NCBI RefSeq assembly: GCF_000346465.2 | Contig: NC_034012.1 | Coordinates: forward strand, 6,791,347-6,855,346 | Reading direction: 5' to 3' | DNA from: Prunus persica | Lineage: Eukaryota; Streptophyta; Magnoliopsida; Rosales; Rosaceae | Length of the DNA stretch: 64,000 bases | Shown here: positions 38,701 to 51,792 of the stretch, piece by piece | How the letters are laid out: each line of letters begins with the position of its first letter | Position numbering within the stretch: position 1 is the stretch's first letter | Notes under the pieces: model-generated | What the model saw: the letters and a program-made list of their open reading frames with translations, nothing else | What the model was told of the DNA's origin: nothing | Databases searched by the model: none | Position numbers and translations under genes: made by a program

Positions 38701-41700
38701 TGATTGTAACCGAAGTTTTTCTTGTTTCAACAAAGAAATCTCTGTCTCTGCCTGTTAAGTTGAAAACAATAATGAAATCAAATAATAGTAAATATATGTC
38801 ATATGGGTGAATAGGGAGCTCAGGCCTGTCATGTGTGGGATAGAGAGAGCAATAATAGCAGGGAAAAAGAACTTACAATTTCTTTTGTCCGTCGAAGATA
38901 ACTTATTACATTTTGTAAACCAGCATCCCCAGAAGTATCTGAACCAGTGCTTGCTGAAGTTCCAAATGATCCACGATCTCTCTCAGCCAGTTGAATGTGC
39001 AAAGCCTCAAGCTGACTGTGCAGTATTTTGTTCTGCAAACACAAATGGAAGTTCAGAAGAAAAGGACATGAAAAAAAAAGGAGGGTTAAAATAACATGGC
39101 CCGGAGGCAAAGTTAAGTAGCCATAGAATTTCATCTTATGTATCCATATTTAAAATTGGTTATCAAAAGACAAGACCTCACTTCACATAAAAGTGTCTCA
39201 TACAGATTATTAACAGTAAATTAATTGAACTTAAGATATTAACATAAAACTGACAGAAAGCTGGGGAGACTGCAAATCATCACTATCAGATTAACTATGT
39301 ACTACAATAACCTGTTCGTTGATTTCATTGTACTTCTTCTCAGCAACATCCTTTGATTCTTCTAACATTGCCTTCTCAAATTCCCACTTAGACTTCAGTT
39401 CATTCTGTAAGTAACACAAAAACAAATCAGCTTGCATGATAATACAAATAAACTAGATTTACCGCAAACTACAGGCCATGTACGAGAGTAAAGTTACATT
39501 TTCACTTTTAAGTGCATCAACCAATTTACGCAACTCTGCAGCTTCTTCCTGGAGCACAGCCAAAGCTTGCGATGTTTTAGTCAACTCCTGTATTGTCTCC
39601 GACTGGAGGATAACCTAACCAAGATTAAGAATCATACATCAGCTACCGATGAATGCTTTATATATGACGGCGACCATATATGAAAAACGCGACAATATCA
39701 AGTTCTCAGCAACTATTCAAGGAATTAGATGACAGAAATTTCTCATTAACTACATCTTTTTCTTTTGGACAACTAATCCCCAGGGGCATGTGTAGATCCT
39801 CCAATCTGACATTAATTTACATATTCACAAGCAATATTTGGCTGGTTGGAGTTCAACGGCAGCCTTAAAACTCAATTACTTATTCGGGCCTGCAACGCAG
39901 GAAAACAGCAAAAGATCAACCTGAAAAACCACTATCAATGGTGCCAAAAAATCCCCAAAGTCTTTAAACCTGGAGTGGAAAGCCCCGTTGGACCAGTTGA
40001 ATCATCGAGCATCAATAATTCCAGTCATGATAGGTCTAAAACCATTCTTCCAAAATGCACCAGATGACTCAACACCGGGTTGTACAAGAAAAAAAAATTA
40101 CAAATTATGCCAATTAACCTGTCTTTCATAGTTAGCCTGAGCAGAATGCCATCGCTGATGTTCTTTCTCCAAGTCTTCTTTCAAAGCCAATATCTGAGTC
40201 TCCAGTGACGCATTTAGGGAACTACAAGAAAACTGTAGATGAGATACCAAATCGGATAATCAAAATCATGATATAATGAAAAATAAGAGAAACCCACATT
40301 TTAGCTGAGATTTCTTCCTTTAGACTTGTAATTTCAGATAAAGCAGAAGAAAGGGCTTCTTCCTTCCCTGCAGCTGCTGAAGCAACTTCTTGAGACTTCA
40401 AACCAGACTCATGTTCAAGTTCAGAGACCCTCTCTCTCAAAGAAAGAAGTTCAGCTTCAAGCAATTTCTTCAGTTTTTCAGCCTGTAAATGATTTGGGAT
40501 CATAATGCAGGGTAAATTATTTGACATTGACATAATAATGCAAACAAGCCAAAAGGTTGACACACAGAAGTACCTCAATCTTGAAGTTTTCATGGGCAAA
40601 TTCCATCTGTCTCAATGCATCTTCGTTTACCTGAGCTATGCTCTTATACTGTGAAATTAAAATGGACATAAATCATACGTCTCGCTTTAAGAGATTAAGC
40701 ACATCTAGGGATGGTAAGAACCTGTAGCATGTGATCCTTATTAGCTTTCACTTCCTCTTTCAATTTTTCAATCTCTTCCTTTGCAGCACGCAATGCCACC
40801 ACAGCCTATTCAACCAAACCAAGTCAATGTCAGAAATAACTGACTCAAGCTCAATACAAAAGTTTGGTACTAGCTCCCAAAATAGACAACAAATACAGTC
40901 AATCAAATAGTAATAAGCCAAAACAAATGGGTAGCTGTGCATTTTAGAATTTAATAGATAAATTAACCTAGAAAAATATATCAATTGTACCGTAATTCAT
41001 GAGGTAACAAACACCCATTCATGACCTAAATTGTGCTTACCAGCATTATTGTAGTTCAAGTTAAACTTTGAAATAGTCGACAAGCACACTTAAAATGTTA
41101 AACCACCAAGAATTCACTAAGACCTATGAACTTGAAAATTGAGCAAGAATGTGCTTGAAGTAGCTTCGTCGAAAGCTTAGTTTCAACTTGATTATGATCT
41201 TTTTCAAAAAACACTTGGATAACACTTGAGAAGTAAATTGATTATAATCTCTCCCAACTCCAGCCATTACCTAGTGCCTTGTCAAGGAGGAGAACGGTCA
41301 AGTAATCTTTCTCTTTCATTCATGGTTTTTGTTCTGCTGAGGCCAAAATATAATTTGGCTAGCATGACAGTTGTGACTTTATACAATGAGAATCAAAATA
41401 CCACCTTGCATACAGGGAAGGTGGCTCACCATAACCAGTATTAAGCACATTCAAACTTCCAGGAGATGTCAAACCTTGACTACAATCATTATCAGTTACA
41501 ACTAACACACATCCAATTGGAGCTGCAATATCTATTTGAACCCATTATATTTGTTATTGAAAATTTATCAAATCTGAAATTGCAAATGCGAACATGCGAA
41601 AGGAACTTTCCTCCAACCAATTCTCCCTCTCCCCAGTTTCTCTGTTAGAGAAATTATGTGCTACCACCAACCCAAATGGACCTTTGAAAACAGGAAACCC

Positions 41701-44700
41701 TACACCTTCCTTAATGTCAAGATCAAAATGAACTCGACGGGGTCCTCAACACCATCAAGACCTTAACACCTCTTTTGCTTTTTCAGTGAGGAAGCAGCTT
41801 GGGAGAGAAACTACGTCAAGCTAAAAGAATACCAAAATACCCAGAAACTTCGGAACAATTAAGGGGAAGGAGTTTTTCTGCCTCCGGTTTCCGCTAATGT
41901 GGACAAGAACCAAGAATTCATCAACATATCACAGAGATCACAATCACAGTATGTATATACTTAAGGGCAAAAGATTGGTATTAATGAAATATGGATAGTC
42001 TGGATTCGTGGAAATTGTGAAAATAGCAACATCGGTCACAAAAGAGAAAGAAAGCTGGATAATATAAGCAACAGAGATAGCCAGGTCAATTTGAAAAATT
42101 TAAGTAACAGAAAAGAAATGGACAGGTAAATGAATAGAACCGACCTCATCACTCGTCAAAGAGGAAGATCCACTTTCACCATCAATATCCACAACCTGCA
42201 TCAGTAAGAAAAGAGATGCAGGAGGAAATTGTATCAGAATTACTTGAATAAACTTAACTCCATTTATAAATAATAAACAATTTAATAAAATAGTAATGGC
42301 ACTTGACTGTGTACACTAATTATAGCCAAGGACTGTCTAAATGATCTTGCGTATTTCCAGTTCAAACTATTCTTGATATATTGTTTAAGCTATCACCCAT
42401 GCCAATTCAATTTTAAAGACATATAATGAAACTCTCTGCACATCAAGAATAAATCTCAGACAAGGAAACTTTACTCTCTCAACATGATGTAAATTGATTG
42501 GCAACCTTTCTACATGCAAATAGCCAGAAGCAAAGAAGGGTTAAGAATATGGCGTTTATCATAAAATAACTTCACAGACATCATAACACCATTTATTAGA
42601 AAATATACCTTAATATCAGAGGATCTTATCTTTTTCTCCAGATCAGTCAGTTTAGCCTGTGTTATCGACCAGACATGCAAATCATAATTTAAAAATCATT
42701 AATATGGCCGAGAAAAAAATAATACATGAGAATGAATGCATGAACCAACTAAATAAGTGAACTTACAAACATGTAGAGGATATATATGAAACAGAATATT
42801 GTTAAAATGCAAAGAGATCAAGATTCTTTCAAACCAAAATAAGAAAAGGAAAGGAAAAAGGACCTCGGCTACAGCAGCTCTACTCTCAGCTGAAGCAACA
42901 GCATGCAATGCATTAGACAACTCCTTTCCTATTTCTTCGACTTGTCTCATGGCATTTTGTATGGTCTGCTCACGGTCAAGGGTGAGAGTGCGGGCATTGT
43001 TGCGCTCTTCTTGTAGATCTTTCTTGACATCTGCCCACTCCCTCTGAAAATGTAATCATACTATCAGTAATATTTCCACCCTTACAGAAACAGACGTTTG
43101 ATTCTTTCTTAGTATTATAATTATAATTTTTTAAAAACAAAGGACAGGAACTAATCATGCAATTATACGGAGTTGATATTCAAATACAACTAGCCACAAT
43201 AAAAGGGCAACAAATAATAATACTTCTACAAGAATTTCACATTTAAAAAAGTTAAACAAATATCATAATAAACTAATCATACCCTACCGAATCATCAAAA
43301 GTATGGTTTCAATTTGAACAATTCAAAATCAAACAAACTACATGTATGTGAGCATCCAACCGAAAACCGACTGGCAATGGGTGGAGAGGCCCAAGATCTT
43401 TTAAGAACTATTGCAAAGCTTCCATTTGAACAATTCAAAATCAAACAAACTATATGAATGTGAGCATCCAACCGAAAACCAATTGGCAATGGGTGGAGTG
43501 GCCCAAGATCTTTTGAGAACTATTGCAAAGCTTCCATTTGCAACCAATTAAAACGCTTCCATGCTCTAACGTCAGATACTCACAACACTCCCACTACATG
43601 GGGCATCTTTTTGCCCATAACACTTGGACAATTCTTATGGGACTGTTTGGCCTTCCACGTGGATAGATTGCTCTGATACCATCCAAACCAAAACCAAATG
43701 GCAATGGGTGGAGAGGCCCAAGATATCTTAAATGCTATTGCAAAGCTTCCATTCTCCAACGTGGAGAGTCTAGACACAAACCAATAACCGCAACTAACTT
43801 AACTGAGTAATTCAGAGAAACATAAAGATAGACCTTAATTAACAACATCGTTAAACATATCAACAAGGAAGATAAAAAAATCTGCACCTAGGATGCTAAA
43901 CTGACATATCAAGTATACAACATATGGAGTTAAGTATGCAACAAAAGGAAGAACATTGAGAATACACACCTCTATTTGTTTTGTATACTCTTCTTGTCTT
44001 CTCCTCTCAGCAGCTCTTGCCTCCTGTAGTTGCATGAAAATATAAGATCAGATATAGAAGCACCATGTTAAGAACAGTTTACAAATAACACAAGTGAGAT
44101 GAGCTACCTCACGAATTTGCTCGGCACTTTGAATAGTGTCTAAACTAGCCTGCAAAGAACACTATCAGAACACAATCAAGAATAATAAAATGCACAATAT
44201 AAATTGCAAAAGTCCCAACCTGAAGTCTATAGACCCTCTCCGACAAACTACGAACTTCATCACAAGCTCTCTTCTCAGCATGTTCCAACATCTCTTTTTC
44301 ATGCTTCAAAACAGATACCTGTATTGAAACAAGATATGAAGTGAGTATTGTCAAATGTGACCATGCTTCGTAAACTGGGATAATAATGTCACCTCCATAG
44401 TGAACTTCCTAGAACGCTCCTCAGCAGTTTGCACAGATTCAGAACTTTCTCGCAGCTTCCGTTGGTAGTCAACTATTAACTGAGAGAACTCAACGTTCCT
44501 TGCTAAAACACCATTTGTTTCTTTTCTCTGATAGTTTATGCATTAGAAAGAAGAAATGATAAATTAACATCTGGACAAATATCAGTCATACGATGCCACA
44601 TCAACACAAAATACCAGGAAAAAACATAAAAATGGACCACAACCAGACAGAAAAATAATTGGCAAAAGATTGCAACAAAAAGATCACCTGATGCTCAAAT

Positions 44701-47700
44701 TCTTTCATGAAGCTCTCAAGTCTTTCTCGAGCAAAATTTGCTTCCAAAGCCAACTTGTCACGCTCTGACCGCAATAATATGATCTCATTCCTGACCATAA
44801 ACATCAAATTTTGTTGAATATGTGATGAAGCATATGAGGTTGACAGAGCTAAAAATAAACTAACAGAAAAGGAGAACAAAATTGCATTGCATAAACTTTT
44901 GACTAGGCCATTGACAAATCAAAATAATATCAGGGGCCAAAATTATTACAATAATGATTATTGAAAAAATAAAAAAAGGGATGGCCAAGAGGTCAAAAGT
45001 CAAAAGAGATATCAAGAGACAAACACGTATGAAAAGCACATGATTTAGAATGGACTATTGCCACAATAACATACATCTGAGGAAGGACAGTTCACAAATA
45101 TTCATATGACAGCGTTTACCTGGTCCTTGCCAAATCTTCCTCCAGACATTTCACTTGTTCTACAGCCTGGTCTTGGGCCTTTCTGGTAGCTTCCTACATT
45201 AATTCCTAAATTGTATTATATTTTATAGTAGTACAAATTAACAAGTACAAAAATACCAAACATGCCAATTCCTTAGATAATTTCCAATGTTCAACATACC
45301 TGGGAACTCTCAAGGAGAAGCTTAACGTCAGCTCTCCTTTCTTCTGCAAAAAAGAATAAAAAACATAATTAGATGGTACAAAAGAAATGCAAAAAAGTAG
45401 TAACGAAGCAAAAAAGAAGAAGAGGTCAAGAAGCCTCAACATGTTTTCTTAAATAAACTAAATCTAAAGTAAGAAGGGCTCTCATACCAAATAAATGCTC
45501 AGAAAACTGAAAATGATTTTCTAAAGAATTAGTCGTTTTAAAGGATTTTAAACCTCATCCACCAGCATTAATAACCACAGCAATCACTTTACTTCGATAT
45601 AGCCATAAAGGCTACCTTCAGCAATCACTTTAGTTGGATAAGTGGCCCAACATAACCAGAACAGTTCATACATTTCTAAAGTAATAGTAAGACATCATAA
45701 TCTACAATATTTCAATTGCCCTTCCTGATTAATATTCTCTTCAAAAAGATTAAAACTCCCTTTGTTTCACAATTAGGCCCAACTCATATATTCCGTCTAC
45801 TAGCGAATCTGAAGAAGATAATCGCAGCTTTTTTGGATAATAAATATCTACACACACACATAGAGCATATTGATCAAAGCTTCCTTTGACCATCAAATCT
45901 TTTTTAATGACATATAGTTAGAGAGTGACAGACCTGGAGCTGCCTCTGCTAAGTGGGGACTAGATGAATGAAGTTTATGCTCCTCTTCATATAACCTTTT
46001 GTACATTGCAACCTAGGTAGAAAATAGGACGACAGAGAAAAGAGTCAGCGAAATTGTTCCATCATCAGCCGGTCATTGCCATTACCAAAAGAATAAAAAG
46101 AATAAAAAGAAATATAGTACTAATGACAAAAAAGTGTGCCCTTGCTATACAGAAGGCTTAAGTAGAACTTACGGAGGAGTGAAGGGATTCAATCATGTGC
46201 CCTTGCTCTTCAGCTCTTTGTAACACTGCCGCAACTCTAGAGGCAGCTTCATCAGTATGTTTCTTGAGCTCCATTTCAAACTTTTCCTGTAGATCATGGT
46301 ACACACTCATCAAAAAAATTTCACACGCATAGGTAGTAGTATTATGCTAAAAAAAGGAGCACCATACTGACAAAAATTGAAATTTTCACACAAACCTTGA
46401 CCTCCATTTCCCTATTTTCAAGCTGGTCAGAAAGATTGCGAACAAGACTCCTGAGCTGGGCATTCTGCTCAACTAGTCCATTTATGTCCTTGAAGGTCAA
46501 CTGTTTGCAGTGTTACATCCAAAAGAGTTCAAATATAATCATCCATATACAAAAAAGAAAAAGCATAAGCTTAAAGAGTTATATTGTTGAAAAATAAGCA
46601 ACAAGCTTACAAGATGTTCAGATATGACTATTTCAGCATCAGATTCAGCATTCATCTCAACCACAGCAACAGTACCGTAGTCATGACTATCATGACCAGA
46701 AGATGTGCCACGAAGCTGTATATCTCGACATTCTTTCAGAAGGATAGTCACCTACATTGTTTCACCAGCAGAACAAGACATATTAACAATGACACAAAAG
46801 AAAAACAAAAAGATTGTAAATTTATAACTCATATTAACATTTAGCATGACCAATAAAGCATGTACAGCTTTCAAATTATAATGGGGCAGCAGGGGAGTGG
46901 GGGGCTATTTGCAAATATATGCTGAAAGATGATAGGACATCATACCACCATACGCTTTGGTTTATCTTCTAAAACATCATGCAATGTCGTTTGGAAAAAT
47001 GTATACAAATCCATGATTTAGCACAGTAGCATATTGATGCATGTGTACAAATTTGATAAACTTTTAATTGAAATTATTGATTAACATAACTGATAGACTG
47101 TTCTACAAGTCTGGATCATATTAATATATGTAGATATATAATGGAAGACATAATGAGAAGCCTATAAATGGGTTACAGATTTCTTTCTTTAACCAATATG
47201 ATCTAATTGTGGAGAACAAAATAAAACCACAAATAGATGGCATATGATCTTGAAAGAGAAATGGATTTTGGATTCGTATGGTGAACCAGCCAGTAATAAG
47301 AATTAAGGTTAGTATCTAATATGTTGTAGCAATCTACTTACGTCTGAATACACAGGAAATTAAGCATGACGCTCTGTATGGGGTAGTTTAAAAATGTAAT
47401 GTTGAACAAATAAAACAATGAAGGTTATATAACATCTCCACTTTATAGATATACCAAAGCCAAGAATTTTTAAAGAACAATCAATCAAACAATGCTCACA
47501 TTTCACTATTAGAATGAATTTCAATTACCTCTCTCTGGAGATCAGAGATCTCTTTTCGGGCAAATGTGTAGTCACGCTCATGCCTCCTTATCTCCGCCTG
47601 GATACCAAATACATAAGCACACATGACAGAAAAAAATAATAATAATGGATCTATAGAAAGTTTGATGATGTCACAAACCTTTAACTCCTGGATGGTTTTC

Positions 47701-50700
47701 TCTAAGTTTGCCTGTTCAGAAATTGAATTCTGCAGTTTTTGGTTGATCATAGAATATGCCTCAACCATTCTCTCATGTTCCACTGCATAGATGAAAATAA
47801 TGATATTAGTGCAACAAATGGGAAATGAAATCACCAAGTTCAATTTCACTGCAATCACCAAGTTATTGTTGAAAATGAAAAATGTAACCGGATGTAAAAT
47901 GAAAGAAAGGGAATATTTTTATGAACAAATATGGTAAACCAGGAATGTCAACCAGTTTACTGCAGAATTGTCAAGATACAGCCAATGTTATAAACCAGAA
48001 GTCCATGTATCTTCTTAATGTAGCCAACTGTCAAGGAGCTAAATGACACTGAAGGTGTCATGTTGCAACTCAAATCGCGATCAAAATTGAGATGGTCAAA
48101 GCCAGCTTAGGGAGACAAAAAGTTGGCCTGTTCTTTTTAGGGCTGTTTAGACTAAAGAATCACTTGGCTCTTTGCAATTCACGGGGACGCCTATTTTAAA
48201 ACACCTTCTAGAGCGTTTCTAAAATTTACTTTCGACCCCACTAGTCGTTATTAACATCTTAAGTTCTTATCCTGGCATGCAGTACACTTCTCAGACACAT
48301 ACAAGAGGGTCAAACAAGAGAATATACTGTCTCAATCCCTGATGCAGGGCAAGTATAACAGAAAACACACAAACACACATTACTTCGATTAATCCAAATT
48401 CACTAAGAAAGATATTGAATATCAATAATAAAACATGACTGCTTCAAATATAAGTATAAGATAGGCATGGATGGAGCTTCCATTGAGGGATCCCTCACAT
48501 AAACTTATTTGAGGGACAACCTTGTACGGCCACTCTGCATTGTATTTCAGTGATCGTGTTCGTCTATTTATTTCATCACAATTAGATGTCTTAGTATTTT
48601 AAGAATTGTCTAAACTTTTCTCATAGATAACATATGAATGAAGGGGATTTGATAGGCATGTATTAAATGGTATACCTCTTTCATCCAAAATGACTTCTGC
48701 TTTCTCCTCTAATTCATATAGAACCTGCAAAACCATGATGAAATGCAAACTAAACCTTTTGGCACAGCAAAAATAAAGTTTATAAAAACAAAAACCAACA
48801 GTTGATGCCATTCTACTGTGTGTTATATATAATTGGGGTCAACATGTCAGTAACTCAGCCTAACACATCAGATGTTGGTTTAAAAGATTACTAGATAGAT
48901 TTTACAAAAGAAAATAGGTATATGCAAGAACAAATAACTATACAGAGGCAACAACTGTAAACATGTTCCCATCAAAAAGAAAAGAAGAAAATAAAACCTT
49001 CTTGAAAATAAATTTCACTATATAACAAATATATTCCTTAACTCAGAACCTGCTCAGAAATATTAACAATATCAAGAAAAAACCTAACGACAAATATCAT
49101 AATACTATGTATGTTCAAAAGACACAAGCCGTACATGCATTGAGTATCATCGTTTCTCAAAGGGAAGAAGTACAATAAATCACAATGTAGATCATACCCG
49201 TTGCAAAATTGCCTCAGATTCCTTCCTTCCCAACTGCTCATGACGAAAGGCATCAACAGCCTCTTGGTACTTCGCATACATTTTTGCAAGCTATGGGGAG
49301 GAAGAATTTAAAAGAAAAATAAAGAAAAAAACTACAAATAGTAAACTGAATAGACGACAATATATGACTCGCAATATAGTAAAATAACTACTCACACTCC
49401 AACCATCCCGTAGAAGTGAAGCTGCTAATGCTGTTCCTGAAACACCAGCAGGAATCTTTGGGACAACCGCACGATTAACCTCAACCATGTCAGTAGATTC
49501 AAATGAATTCATCCATCTGCAACATATAAATCAACTCAAATAATATAGATACGCACTAGCACAGACTAAGAATTAGACCTGGGAAATTCAGTGAAATATA
49601 ATGTCGCTCGCCAAAACATACATGTCAACATGGGTACAAAACTTCCGTCACAAAAATTGCTGTGACAGTAAACTGAAATGCTACTGAACAATAAACCTAA
49701 AGTTTTATGTTATGTTGAAACTTCAAAGCAAGTGTATATGAAATGGGAATACCAGAAATTTCTCCAAAACTCAACCCTCACAGCAAACCTAAGAAATATA
49801 CCCAAAATAAGAAGAATAAGTTTCTTACAACTCCACAAGTTGCCTACAACTCCACAAGTTTCCTCTACATTCTAGGCGTGCTTCTCAACAACATTAATAC
49901 AATTCATGGTACTAAAACCATAGGCTAACACGCCTTCAATTTTGACAACCATTTTGTGCAATTTAAGCAATCCCCAGCAATGAAGCCCAGAATTCTCCCA
50001 CCTTAGTTACGTAGATCGTCAAGAACTTTGAATGAAAACTTATAGCAAGCTTGTCAACCAGCTAATTTGATAAATAGTCAGTCAAATTGGATGTACCCAG
50101 AGAACATCACATTGTCTGAAAAGAATCTTTACAGGTAAGAATTTACTCATAGCTTTCATGGCACGGCGTGGCATTTATTCTCTGTGAATTGTGGTCAAAC
50201 AGTGTTGCACGCCCATCTGAGCTCTTTTTTACCACTATCAAATTCTTATATATTAATAAGCTTCAAGTAAATGACACATTTTTTTCTAGCCAGCCAAATA
50301 TCGAACCAGAGAACACTCAATTGTAATCAGCTCTTTTTATTACAGGTGCAACTTCATGAGCATCAGAAGCTATGAAAAAGAAGCTCTTTCCAAAATTACT
50401 CCCAACACCATGGAATAAGCTGGCATGATCTGGAACAGCCAAACTTAGGAAGCGACTTACCCAGGGCAAAAGATTTAAGTACCCCATAAAGGTTAACAAA
50501 CATTTCAACCGAGAAATATGCCATTAACAATAAGATAGAAAACCATGACCTGCTGACCAACATGCCTCCACTAGTAATTTAAGTTAATAAAATAGATCAG
50601 CTCATTTCAATAAAACACGTTTCAAATTATAAAAGCCGAATGAGCTCCAAACCTTCACAAACTATCATGATCCACATGACAAGTTTGTAAACCATTCATT

Positions 50701-51761
50701 AAGCTTGGTGAAATTAAGTTACGAGTCAAATAGTCTGCACAGAAACTTTATCTGACTCATTCCCTTATCACTAATGTGCGCAATAACATTTTATACTAAG
50801 CAAAAAATTAGCAAATACCCCAAGACAGGATTTACCTATATAAATGAATAAGAAAACACAACAAAGATGACAAAATCAAGCAACAAAAGTGGACCAAACA
50901 GCATCATAGTAATAGCTAGAAACTAAAATGTCTTCAAACAAAATAAAGTGGAACATACGCATCCGTGGTAAAACTACTGAGTGGAAGAAGATTTAGCTCA
51001 TTCGCTTTCCTGCTCGTTTCGATTTCTGCTTCACACTTCTCAAGTTTTGCTTTCAGATCTGCAGCTTCCTATAATTATCACAACCCAAAAGCTGATCAGG
51101 AAAAAAAAAAAAAGAGGACATATTAAGTATTGGCTTTACAAAAGAAAAAATATAACACCCTAATGAAACTCAGACATTTCTTTTGGCTGGATGTCCATAA
51201 AAATAAACCACAAAATCACCAAAACAGGAACAATAAGGGCAGTTACGCCACCTGCCCATCCACACTGTATCATGCAAGTGTGATTACCACATATAGGGAC
51301 TAGTCCCACTCGCACGGCACATGTGATCCTGATTAGACAGCTGCAACAGACATGATGCCACTAGGAATTATCACCGCCAAACAACACAAAAGCACACCAA
51401 CATAGACAAATAAAAGAAACCCCATGTATCATCAAGATAGCAATTTGTTTCAACACAACACTGACAACAAGGAAACATTATACGGAAAGCAAATGACAAG
51501 ACTTCTAAACAAAAAACTTTGAAAAAGGATACAGCGATACATTCTTAGCCAAAAATGGCTCAAATCTGCAACAGATGTTTGGAATGCTCATGTCAAATGA
51601 AAAATTGAGACTAAGGAGTTGCAAGCCCAAAAAGAACTGCTAATATTACAATTAAAGTTTCGGCCAACAACTTGTTCTTAGATTTTTCAACTTTTGGAAA
51701 AGAAAAAAAATTTACCTTCAATTCCCATCTCCGAAAAACAAATAAAAAACTTTTCTTTGCC

Positions 51762-51792
<31 letters not shown>

